From: Verrucomicrobiaceae bacterium
GTDB lineage: Bacteria; Verrucomicrobiota; Verrucomicrobiia; Verrucomicrobiales; Verrucomicrobiaceae
Assembly (NCBI GenBank): GCA_016713035.1
Contig: JADJPW010000003.1
Span: 558,001-622,000, forward strand
Length of the DNA stretch: 64,000 nucleotides
Reading direction: 5' to 3'
Positions 45,331-52,474 of this stretch are shown piece after piece (the first letter of the stretch is position 1; the number at the start of each line of letters is the position of its first letter). The position numbers were made by a program, and so were the translations under genes. The notes beneath the pieces were generated by a model that ran no database searches, was not told the origin of the DNA, and worked only from the letters and a program-made list of their open reading frames with translations.

Positions 45331-48270
45331 ATGCTACTCCGCCTGCTTTTTCCATTCGCCCTGACCACCGCCGCTCTCGCGGAGCCGGTGAGCTTCAGTC
45401 GCGAAGTGCTGCCGCTGCTTTCTGACAACTGCCTGAGCTGCCACGGGCAAGATGCCGGCCATCGCAAAGCCGATCTCCGTCTCGATACTCAAGAAGGTAC
45501 CCGCGAGGTGCTGAAGTCCGGCGAATTCATCAACCGCATCCTCACCGACGATCCCGATGAGGTGATGCCACCGCCGAAGTCTCACAAACCAAAGCTCAAA
45601 GCCGAGCATGCCGCCCTTTTGCAGCGCTGGATCAAAGAAGGCGCTGCCTGGGGCAAACACTGGTCCTTCGAAAAACCCGTCAAAGCCAAGACCGAAGGCC
45701 ATCCCGTGGATTTCTTCGTGAAAGCACGCCTCGCGAAGGAAGGCCTGAAGCTCTCGCCACGGGCTCCGGAGCATACTTTGAGGCGGAGGCTGGCGTTCGA
45801 CATCACGGGGTTACCACCGAGTGCTCAGTTCTCAGTGCCCAGTGCTCAGTCTTCAGAAAAACTGAGCACTGAGCACTCAGCACGGAGCACTTGGATTGAT
45901 AAGCTCCTCGCCTCCCCACACTACGGCGAACGCATGGCGATGTTCTGGCTGGATGCCGGGCGCTACTCCGATACAGATGGCTTCCAATCCGATGCCACAC
46001 GCACGAACTGGCCTTGGCGGGACTACGTCGTCGAGTCCTTCAATGCGAACAAGCCCTTAGACCAGTTCACTCTGGAACAATTCGCAGGGGATTTGCTTCC
46101 CAATGCCACGCCGGAGCAAAAAATCGCCACGTGCTTCCATCGCAATCACATGACGAATGGCGAAGGTGGTCGCGACAAGGAGGAAAGCCGCATCGACTAC
46201 GTCATCGACCGCGTGAACACGATGGGCACCACCTGGCTCGGGCTCACGCTTGGCTGCACGCAGTGCCATTCGCACAAGTTTGATCCCATCTCGCATCATG
46301 ATTACTACGCACTCAATGCCTTCTTCAACAGCATCGACGAGGACGGCGCGGCGGGCACGAATGCGAAGCCCTACCTGCCCTACCAATCACCCCACTCCAA
46401 GCGAGCCGTCGAGGAATCGCAAAAGCTCGTCGAGGCACGCAAACCCATCGAAGCGAAGGCCAAGGCCGACGCGGAAAAGCCCTTCGCGAAGTGGTTGGAG
46501 CAGCAGCAAAAACAGGTGAAGCCGGATCACAGCGCCTGGAAGATCATCTTGGGCTCCGTGGAGTCGCAGGAGGGCACGAAGCTCGCTCAAACGAAGGACG
46601 GCATCGTCACCGCCAGCGGCCCGAATCCGAAGCAGGATGACTACCGGCTCATCGCGAGCCCCAAACTGCCACGCCTCACCGGTTTGAAGCTCGAAGTGCT
46701 GCCGCAAGGCGGCGTGCTTTCGCGTGGCAAGTCAGGCGAGTTCATCCTCACCGACATCAAGGTGCAGGTGCGCCGCAAAGGCAGCTCGCAGATCCGCGAC
46801 ATTGCCGTCAAAAGCGCTGTGTCCGACACGAAGACCGAAGGCAAGGCCCGCGAGTATGGCGACGTGAAAGGCACGCTCGATGATGATCCGCGCAACGGGT
46901 GGACCACGAAGGGGTTTCCCAAAGATCAGCCTCACATCGCGCTTTACGGTCTCGCCGAGCCGCTGGTGCTCGAAAGCGATGAGGAGCTGATTTGCGAGCT
47001 GCGACATCGTTCGACGAATGGCGATGCCAACATCGCGAAATTCCGGCTTTCCGCGACGGATCAGGCTGGCCCCGCTGTGCGCGAAATCGGCCCCACGCCG
47101 CTCGAAAAGCTCGCGAAGGGCGAAATCGACCGCGTAAAGCTCATGGCGCAGTTTTTGGAGGATCATGAGCCGTATCAACTCGCGAAGGCCTCGCTGGATC
47201 GTGCGAATGCGCAGCTCAAGGAAGTGCAGACCGCCGCAGGCAAACTGAACGTCATGGTGCTCGCCGAGCGCAAGGAGCCACGCGACACGCACGTGCTGCT
47301 GCGCGGTGTTTGGGACAAAAAAGGCGAGCTGGTGCCGCGTGGCGTGCCTGCGGCCATCGCGCCGTGGCCGGAAGGTCTCGCGAAGGACCGCATTGGCCTC
47401 GCCAAGTGGATCACGTCGAAGGACAACCCGCTCACGGCCCGCGTCTTCGTCAATCAAGTGTGGCAGATGCTTTTCGGTGCCGGTTTGGTCCGCACACCAG
47501 ATGATTTCGGCCTCCAAGGCCAGCGCCCCACGCATCCCGAACTGCTCGACTGGCTCGCCGTCGATTTTATGGAATGCGGCTGGGATGTGAAGCGCCTCAT
47601 CAAGACCATTGTGACGAGTGAAACGTATCAGCAGAGCTCTGATCGGACCGACCCGTCTGATCCGACCAATCTTCTTTTGTCGAGAGGCCCGCGCTTCCGC
47701 CTGCCTGCGTGGATGATCCGCGATGCCGCGCTCGCTTCCTCCGGTTTGCTGAATCCTGCCCCCGGCGGACCACCAGTGCGGCCGCATCAGCCGGAGGGCG
47801 TGTGGGAGGAGATTTTCATGGGTCGCTTCACTTACGAGCCGAGCCAGGGCGCGGCGCAGTATCGCCGCACGTTGTATGCCTTCTGGCGTCGCAGCATCGC
47901 GCCGACGTTTCTCTTTGATAGCGCACAGCGGCGCGTGTGCGAGGTGGGCATGAATCGAACGAACACGCCGTTGCAGGCCCTGACGCTGCTCAATGACGAA
48001 ACGATAAAAGAAGCCTCGCAAGCGCTCGCGAAGCGTCTGCTGGCCGCAAAGCCGGAAGAACGGCTCACCAAGCTCTACGAAGCCATTTTGAACCGCGAAC
48101 CGAAGACGAATGAGCTCGCTGTGCTGCAACGCGAACTCGACCGCGCCTTGAATCATTACCGCCAGCATCCCGAAGACGCCCGCAAACTCCAAACCACACC
48201 CGAACTGGCCGCGCACACCCTCGTGGCCACTCTGGTCTTCAACCTCGACGAAGCCATCACGCATGAATAA
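45331..48270 (+). CDS. Planctomycete-type cytochrome / DUF1549 / DUF1553 protein
   Basis: The 979-residue protein carries a signal peptide (MLLRLLFPFALTTAALA), a planctomycete-type cytochrome domain with Cys34, Cys37 and His38 in CLSCHGQDAGHRKADLRLD and the MPPP motif, then DUF1549 (about 140-330: FDITGLPP, LASPHYGERMAMFWLDAGRY, DGFQSDATR, GCTQCHSHKFDP), a central beta domain (about 395-590) and DUF1553 (about 700-960: LTARVFVNQVWQMLFGAGLV, ELLDWLAVDFMECGWDVKRL, NRTNTPLQALTLLNDETI). A palindromic repeat is inserted in frame at 45819-45893. These proteins normally pair with a DUF1501 protein, here two genes downstream. Its stop overlaps the next gene by eight bases. Confidence 0.95.
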   Translation: MLLRLLFPFALTTAALAEPVSFSREVLPLLSDNCLSCHGQDAGHRKADLRLDTQEGTREVLKSGEFINRILTDDPDEVMPPPKSHKPKLKAEHAALLQRWIKEGAAWGKHWSFEKPVKAKTEGHPVDFFVKARLAKEGLKLSPRAPEHTLRRRLAFDITGLPPSAQFSVPSAQSSEKLSTEHSARSTWIDKLLASPHYGERMAMFWLDAGRYSDTDGFQSDATRTNWPWRDYVVESFNANKPLDQFTLEQFAGDLLPNATPEQKIATCFHRNHMTNGEGGRDKEESRIDYVIDRVNTMGTTWLGLTLGCTQCHSHKFDPISHHDYYALNAFFNSIDEDGAAGTNAKPYLPYQSPHSKRAVEESQKLVEARKPIEAKAKADAEKPFAKWLEQQQKQVKPDHSAWKIILGSVESQEGTKLAQTKDGIVTASGPNPKQDDYRLIASPKLPRLTGLKLEVLPQGGVLSRGKSGEFILTDIKVQVRRKGSSQIRDIAVKSAVSDTKTEGKAREYGDVKGTLDDDPRNGWTTKGFPKDQPHIALYGLAEPLVLESDEELICELRHRSTNGDANIAKFRLSATDQAGPAVREIGPTPLEKLAKGEIDRVKLMAQFLEDHEPYQLAKASLDRANAQLKEVQTAAGKLNVMVLAERKEPRDTHVLLRGVWDKKGELVPRGVPAAIAPWPEGLAKDRIGLAKWITSKDNPLTARVFVNQVWQMLFGAGLVRTPDDFGLQGQRPTHPELLDWLAVDFMECGWDVKRLIKTIVTSETYQQSSDRTDPSDPTNLLLSRGPRFRLPAWMIRDAALASSGLLNPAPGGPPVRPHQPEGVWEEIFMGRFTYEPSQGAAQYRRTLYAFWRRSIAPTFLFDSAQRRVCEVGMNRTNTPLQALTLLNDETIKEASQALAKRLLAAKPEERLTKLYEAILNREPKTNELAVLQRELDRALNHYRQHPEDARKLQTTPELAAHTLVATLVFNLDEAITHE
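45819..45893. repeat. In-frame palindromic repeat, GAGCACTCAGCAC type (copy 2)
   Basis: The left arm gagtgctcagttctcagtgc plus cagtgctcagt and the right arm actgagcactgagcactcag plus cacggagcactt are inverted copies over about 32 bases with a 10-base loop. It shares its words with the intergenic copy at 13521-13551. It is translated in frame (SAQFSVPSAQSSEKLSTEHS) at the point where DUF1549 proteins normally have a linker of some 20 residues between TGLPP and the LLASPHYGERMA block. Confidence 0.85.
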
Positions 48271-49306
48271 GCCCACCCGCCGCCATTTTATCGCCACCGC
48301 CGTGCTCGCGGCTCCATTCGTGAAAACGTTCGCCAAAACCGCGCCCGAGTTTCACGGCGCGATCATCGGCCATGGCACGCATCGTTATCGCGTGGACAAG
48401 CTGTGGAGCCAGGCGGACGCGGCAAAGACGCCGGTGAAGGATTGCCATGAGATGGTGCAGGTGCCGGATGGTCGCTTGTTCCTGCTCACGAATCACAAGC
48501 AGAACAATGTGCTCATCTACGACGTGAAGGGCGCTCTGCTCGGCCAGTGGACGCTCGGCATGAGTGGTGCGCACGGATTGACCTTCCACGATGGTCATCT
48601 CTACATCTGCGATACGAGCGGGCGCGTATTGAAGGCCACACTCGATGGCCAGATCGTGCTCGAACTGCCTCACGCGGTCAAAGCAGGCATCTACAAGCCG
48701 AGCGAGGCCTATGCGCCGACCGAAAGCGCTGTGGCACCGAATGGCGACATCTACGTTGCGGATGGTTACGGCTCGCAATACGTGCTGCGCTTCGACAAGG
48801 ACGGCAAATTCATCTCCAAGTTCGGCGGCAAGAGCACGCAGCCGACGAATCCGGGCAAGTTCATGCAGGCGCATGGTGTCGCCATCGACTCGCGTGGCGG
48901 CGAGCCGCTGCTCGTCGTCACCGAACGCGTCCGCAACGAGTTCAACTGGTTCAAGCTCGATGGCACGCATGTGCGCGGCGTGTATCTGCCCGGTGCCTAT
49001 GTGAGCCGCCCGGTCATCCACGGCACGAATCTGTATTCCGGCGTCTGCTTTGGCGCGAAACCCAACGACTACCGCATGTGGCAGAGCCGTGGCTTTGTGA
49101 CCATCCTGGACGCGAACGACAAAGTGATCTCCAACCCCGGCGGTCACGCAACCGAGTATGAAAACGGCAGCCTCAAAGTGCTGCTGCAAGACCAACCGGT
49201 TTTCAACAACTGCCACGACGTCTGCGTGGACACGCAGGGCGACCTGTATGTGTGCCAGTGGAACAGCGGAAATGTGTATCCTTACAAACTGCATCGCGAA
49301 GCGTGA
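48263..49306 (+). CDS. Tat-exported NHL/SMP-30-like beta-propeller protein
   Basis: The 347-residue protein opens with a twin-arginine leader (MNKPTRRHFIATAVLAAPFV) and then shows repeated propeller blades: VQVPDGRLFLLTNHKQNNVL, AHGLTFHDGHLYICDTSGRV, SAVAPNGDIYVADGYGSQYV, AHGVAIDSRGGEPLLVVTER and NCHDVCVDTQGDLYVCQWNS. This is the 6-bladed NHL/peptidylamidoglycolate-lyase-like fold, often annotated as a hypothetical or lyase. Function is not fixed by the sequence. It overlaps the upstream gene by eight bases, so the two are coupled, and an inverted repeat begins at the first base after its stop codon. Confidence 0.88.
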   Translation: MNKPTRRHFIATAVLAAPFVKTFAKTAPEFHGAIIGHGTHRYRVDKLWSQADAAKTPVKDCHEMVQVPDGRLFLLTNHKQNNVLIYDVKGALLGQWTLGMSGAHGLTFHDGHLYICDTSGRVLKATLDGQIVLELPHAVKAGIYKPSEAYAPTESAVAPNGDIYVADGYGSQYVLRFDKDGKFISKFGGKSTQPTNPGKFMQAHGVAIDSRGGEPLLVVTERVRNEFNWFKLDGTHVRGVYLPGAYVSRPVIHGTNLYSGVCFGAKPNDYRMWQSRGFVTILDANDKVISNPGGHATEYENGSLKVLLQDQPVFNNCHDVCVDTQGDLYVCQWNSGNVYPYKLHREA

Positions 49307-49349
49307 GGAACGTTCAACATCGAACGTCCAACGCTCAACGTTCAAGTTC
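49307..49349. repeat. Left inverted repeat of the S23 cassette (AACGTTCAAC type)
   Basis: The repeat starts immediately after the stop codon of the propeller gene: ggaacgttcaacatcgaacg, then tccaacgctcaacgttcaag. It is an imperfect inverted copy of 49863-49904: the first 12 bases match exactly, as do ten bases near the inner end. It ends 25 bases before the S23-type gene. Confidence 0.85.
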
Positions 49350-49374
49350 AGAACCCAAACCAAACTAACACCAC

Positions 49375-49773
49375 ATGCCAACGATGAGGACAACGACTCC
49401 AACTCAGAACAAACAGCAAAAGTATGATCTGGAAGAACGGTTGCTGGATTTTGCGGTCGATGTGATCCGCTTTGTGGATCAGATGTTCAAGACGGAGGCG
49501 GGGAGGCACGTAAGCGGCCAGCTTTTGCGTTCAGGAACAGCACCCATGGCACATCACGGAGAGGCTCAGGCTGCGGAGTCGAACAAGGATTTCGTTCACA
49601 AGATGCGCGTGGCTCACAAAGAACTGCGAGAAACGGTGCGCTGGCTCAAAGTGTCGCAGCGGGTGCCGCTCACGCGTGACCTTGAGGAAAACAAACGTCT
49701 GCTTCAGGAGACGGATGAGCTGGTTCGGATTTTCTTCGCCAGCATTCGGACGGCGCAGAGCAAACAGAAGTAA
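49375..49773 (+). CDS. Four-helix bundle protein of the S23 / 23S rRNA intervening-sequence (IVP) family
   Basis: The 132-residue protein has the family pattern: LLDFAVDVIRFVDQMFKTEA, GRHVSGQLLRSGTAPMAHHG, EAQAAESNKDFVHKMRVAHK, ELRETVRWLKVSQRVPL and ELVRIFFASIRTAQ, in four amphipathic helices. Family members bind nucleic acid or act as small pentameric bundles; the same fold is used by Avd of diversity-generating retroelements. The usual length is 115-130 residues, and the extra N-terminal 15 (MPTMRTTTPTQNKQQ) may be unstructured. A second ATG lies at codon 4. The gene interrupts a cluster of exported enzymes with which it has no evident link and is enclosed by repeats, so it probably arrived as a unit. 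No reverse transcriptase is nearby. Confidence 0.9.
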   Translation: MPTMRTTTPTQNKQQKYDLEERLLDFAVDVIRFVDQMFKTEAGRHVSGQLLRSGTAPMAHHGEAQAAESNKDFVHKMRVAHKELRETVRWLKVSQRVPLTRDLEENKRLLQETDELVRIFFASIRTAQSKQK

Positions 49774-49823
49774 CGCCCAACATCGAACCAAGAAACTTCC
49801 AACATCGAACTTCCAACGTTCAA
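49771..49823. repeat. Direct copies of the AACGTTCAAC-type repeat after the S23 gene
   Basis: The sequence taacgcccaacatcgaacca, then agaaacttccaacatcgaac and ttccaacgttcaac repeats the words of the left repeat in the same orientation. It overlaps the S23 gene's stop codon. Seventeen bases at 49794-49810 are perfectly complementary to 49879-49895. Confidence 0.8.
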
Positions 49824-49895
49824 CTGCCAAACCGCATGCAAACCACGCCCAGCTCCTTCTCAGCTTTGAACGTTGAACGTTCGATGTTGGAAGTT
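49794..49895 (+). promoter_or_regulatory. Hairpin that would cover an internal DUF1501 start codon
   Basis: Arm 49794-49810 (aacttccaacatcgaac) and arm 49879-49895 (gttcgatgttggaagtt) form a perfect 17-bp stem in the transcript. The right arm contains ATG 49884, an in-frame start candidate of the DUF1501 gene, while ATG 49836 lies in the 68-base loop. The stem could also be displaced by pairing of the right repeat with the left repeat at 49307. A role in translation control or RNA cleavage is inference. Confidence 0.45.
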
Positions 49896-51296
49896 GAACG
49901 TTCCCGAAGGTATTTCCTCGGCCAATGCACCGGCGTTTCTGTCGGCGCGATTGCGCTGCAGGCGATGGGGCAGGAAACGCTCGGCTTGCCATCGCTGCCG
50001 CATTTTGCGCCGAAGGCGAAGCGGGTCATCTTCCTCACGCAATCGGGCGGCCCGTCGCAGATCGAGCTGTTTGATCACAAGCCGGGCCTGATGCAATGGG
50101 CGGGCAAGGAACTGCCGGAAAGCGTGCGCCAGGGGCAGCGGCTCACGACGATGACGGCGAACCAGAAGCAACTCATCCTGCCGGGCATCACGAAATTTGC
50201 GAAGTGCGGCCAGAGCGGCGCGACGGTTAGCGAGTGGTTGCCGCATTTGCAGGGCGTGGCGGATGACTTGTGCTTCATCAAGTCGATGACGACCGATCAA
50301 ATCAATCACGCACCGGCGATGACGCAGTTTTTGACCGGTCATCAGCTTCCCGGACGGCCGAGCATGGGCGCGTGGATCAGCTACGGCCTCGGCAGCGTGA
50401 ATCGCAACCTGCCGGACTACCTCGTGCTCATCTCGAAGATGCAGCGCCCGAGCGATCAGCCGCTCTACGATCACTACTGGGGCAGTGGCTTTCTGCCCAG
50501 CCGTTATCAAGGTGTGAAGCTGCGGAACTCAAAGGACCCGGTTTTGTATCTGACCGATCCCGACGGCCTGCCGCGTCATTTGCGCCGAGGGATGCTGGAT
50601 GGGCTGGCGGAGCTGAATCAGATGCGATTTGAGCAAACGCAGGACCCGGAAATCACGACACGCATCCGCCAGTATGAAATGGCCTATCGCATGCAGGCGA
50701 GCGTGCCGGAGCTGACTGACCTTAGCGACGAGCCGGATCATGTTTTCGAGATGTATGGGCCCGATTCGCGGCGTGCGGGCAGTTACGCGGCGAATTGCAT
50801 CCTCGCGCGGAGGCTCGCGGAGCGCGGTGTGCGCTTCATCCAGCTTTTCCATCCCGATTGGGATCATCACAGCCGCTTGCCTAGCTGGTGCACCGCGCGT
50901 TGTCGTGACACGGATCAGCCGAGCGCGGCGCTCATCAAAGATTTGAAGCAACGCGGCCTGCTCGACGAGACGCTGGTGCTCTGGGGCGGCGAATTCGGTC
51001 GCGGTGTCGCGGGTCAAGGCAAGTGGGACAGCCCGGAGGCGGGTCGCGATCATCATCCGCGCTGCTTCACCATGTGGATGGCCGGCGGCGGCATCAAACC
51101 CGGCACCACCTACGGCGCGACGGACGACTTCAGCTACAACGTGGCCGAGAATCCGGTGCATGTGCGTGATCTGCACGCGACGGTGATGCATCAGCTCGGC
51201 ATTGATCACGAGCGCTTCACCTTTCGTGCGCAGGGTCTCGACTTCAAACTCACTGGCGTGGAGCCGACGAAGGTGGTGAAGGACATCCTAGCCTGA
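49836..51296 (+). CDS. DUF1501 domain protein whose 5' end derives from a repeat
   Basis: The product is 486 residues from ATG 49836, or 470 from ATG 49884. The twin-arginine leader SRRYFLGQCTGVSVGAIALQ begins near residue 23; the residues before it (ALNVERSMLEVERS) are encoded by the inverted repeat 49863-49904. The rest is a typical DUF1501 protein: RVIFLTQSGGPSQIELFDHK, FIKSMTTDQINHAPAMTQFL, RPSMGAWISYGLGSVNRNLP, ERGVRFIQLFHPDWDHHSRL, ETLVLWGGEFGRGVAGQGKW and CFTMWMAGGGIKPGTTYGAT. It is exported, with unestablished activity, and normally partners a DUF1549/1553 cytochrome protein, here at 45331. It is 17 bases upstream of the sialidase-like gene. Confidence 0.92.
   Translation: MQTTPSSFSALNVERSMLEVERSRRYFLGQCTGVSVGAIALQAMGQETLGLPSLPHFAPKAKRVIFLTQSGGPSQIELFDHKPGLMQWAGKELPESVRQGQRLTTMTANQKQLILPGITKFAKCGQSGATVSEWLPHLQGVADDLCFIKSMTTDQINHAPAMTQFLTGHQLPGRPSMGAWISYGLGSVNRNLPDYLVLISKMQRPSDQPLYDHYWGSGFLPSRYQGVKLRNSKDPVLYLTDPDGLPRHLRRGMLDGLAELNQMRFEQTQDPEITTRIRQYEMAYRMQASVPELTDLSDEPDHVFEMYGPDSRRAGSYAANCILARRLAERGVRFIQLFHPDWDHHSRLPSWCTARCRDTDQPSAALIKDLKQRGLLDETLVLWGGEFGRGVAGQGKWDSPEAGRDHHPRCFTMWMAGGGIKPGTTYGATDDFSYNVAENPVHVRDLHATVMHQLGIDHERFTFRAQGLDFKLTGVEPTKVVKDILA
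49863..49904. repeat. Right inverted repeat of the S23 cassette, overlapping DUF1501 codons
   Basis: The strand shown reads gctttgaacgttgaacgttc, then gatgttggaagttgaacgtt and cc. Its complement begins ggaacgttcaac, like the left repeat at 49307. It encodes ALNVERSMLEVERS in frame with the downstream DUF1501 gene and includes ATG 49884. Confidence 0.85.
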
Positions 51297-51313
51297 AGCG
51301 TAGTAGTCAGGTC

Positions 51314-52471
51314 ATGACTCCTCGATCCCTACTCGCCTTTCTTGCTTTTCCATTGTTTGCCCAGGCCGCTGCTCCGCAGGCCAAAGTGCTCGAAACGAAG
51401 GTCATCTCACCGCAGCTCGATCTCTATCACGGCTGGCCGACAGTGGCGCGGAGGGCGAATGGCGAGCTTTGGCTGTCGTGGTCCGGTGGGCGCGAATCGC
51501 ATGTGTGCCCGTTTGGGCAGGTTTGCGCGATGACTTCACGCGATGATGGCAAAACGTGGACTTTCCCGCGTGTGCTGCTCGATAGCGCCACGGACGACCG
51601 CGACTCCGGTGTGCTGGAAACGGCCAAGGGCACCCTTTTGGTCACCACGTTCACTTCACTGGCCTATGAGGACAGTTTTAAAAAAGCGACGATGATGGCG
51701 GAGCAAACGGACAAAGGCTGGGTCTCGAAAGCGATGCCGCCGGAGCGTTTCGCACGCTGGAAGGCCGCGCATGAGCGTCTGAATGACGAGGAGCGAAAAG
51801 CGGAACTCGGCGAATGGATCATCCGCAGCACCGATGGAGGCAAAACGTGGTCCCCGCGCATCCCGACGGTCGTGAACAGCCCGCATGGCCCCATCCAGCT
51901 CAAGGACGGGCGCCTGCTCTACCTCGGCAAGCAGCTTTGGACCGGCGAAAAGAAGATCGGCGCGGCAGAATCCAAGGACGATGGCCTGACGTGGCAATGG
52001 CTCTCCGAAATCCCCACCCGCCCCGGTGATGAAGTGCCAAAGGGTCTGCACGAACTGCATGCCGTGGAGGCTGCGGATGGCACGATCATTGCGCAGATCC
52101 GCAATCACAACACCGCGAACAAAGGCGAGACGCTGCAAAGCGAATCCAAAGATGGCGGCAAGACCTGGAGCCTGCCGCACAGCATCGGTGTGTGGGGATT
52201 GCCCAGTCACCTGCTGAAATTGCGCGATGGACGCCTTCTCATGACCTACGGGCATCGGCGGCCACCGTTTGGCAACCAAGCCCGCCTCAGCACCGACAAC
52301 GGCCAGACTTGGAGCGACGCCATGATCCTTAGCGGCGACGGCGCGGGCGGTGATCTCGGCTACCCGAGCACCGTGGAGCTCGGCGACGGCCGACTGCTCA
52401 CGGTGTGGTATGAAAAGATGAAGGAGCACCCGCACGCCGTGCTACGGCAGGCGATTTGGAAGCTGGAGTGA
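51314..52471 (+). CDS. Sialidase-like BNR/Asp-box repeat protein
   Basis: The 385-residue exported protein (signal peptide MTPRSLLAFLAFPLFAQAAA) is a six-bladed propeller with five Asp boxes: SRDDGKTWTFP, STDGGKTWSPR, SKDDGLTWQWL, SKDGGKTWSLP and STDNGQTWSDA. An Arg near the N-terminus (WPTVARRANGELWLSWSGGR) and the end YPSTVELGDGRLLTVWYEK fit the exo-alpha-sialidase superfamily. True sialidase activity is uncertain because many members of this clan in Verrucomicrobia are uncharacterised. It lies 17 bases behind the DUF1501 gene, and its stop is three bases from the convergent giant gene's stop. Confidence 0.9.
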   Translation: MTPRSLLAFLAFPLFAQAAAPQAKVLETKVISPQLDLYHGWPTVARRANGELWLSWSGGRESHVCPFGQVCAMTSRDDGKTWTFPRVLLDSATDDRDSGVLETAKGTLLVTTFTSLAYEDSFKKATMMAEQTDKGWVSKAMPPERFARWKAAHERLNDEERKAELGEWIIRSTDGGKTWSPRIPTVVNSPHGPIQLKDGRLLYLGKQLWTGEKKIGAAESKDDGLTWQWLSEIPTRPGDEVPKGLHELHAVEAADGTIIAQIRNHNTANKGETLQSESKDGGKTWSLPHSIGVWGLPSHLLKLRDGRLLMTYGHRRPPFGNQARLSTDNGQTWSDAMILSGDGAGGDLGYPSTVELGDGRLLTVWYEKMKEHPHAVLRQAIWKLE

Positions 52472-52474
52472 AGC

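Larger units (their letters stand above)
49307..49904 (+). mobile_element. Candidate ~600-bp S23/IVP cassette bounded by inverted repeats
   Basis: The unit consists of a left repeat (49307-49349), one S23-type four-helix-bundle gene (49375-49773), a direct copy of the repeat words (49771-49823), a short spacer and an inverted right repeat (49863-49904). It fits exactly between the stop of the propeller gene and the Tat leader of the DUF1501 gene. The layout, inverted repeats of about 41 bp around a single S23-family gene, is that of the intervening sequences in 23S rRNA genes of Leptospira and Coxiella, but here the site is a protein-coding cluster. Mobility is inferred, not shown: no transposase and no target duplication are seen. 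Confidence 0.5.

Noticed and set aside
46732..48336. A 534-codon minus-strand frame opposite the DUF1549/1553 gene
   Set aside because: The plus strand carries conserved DUF1553 blocks throughout this region, so the antisense frame is a shadow.
49375..49904. A diversity-generating retroelement with an Avd-type accessory protein
   Set aside because: The four-helix-bundle protein is the right fold, but no reverse transcriptase, template repeat or variable repeat is present.
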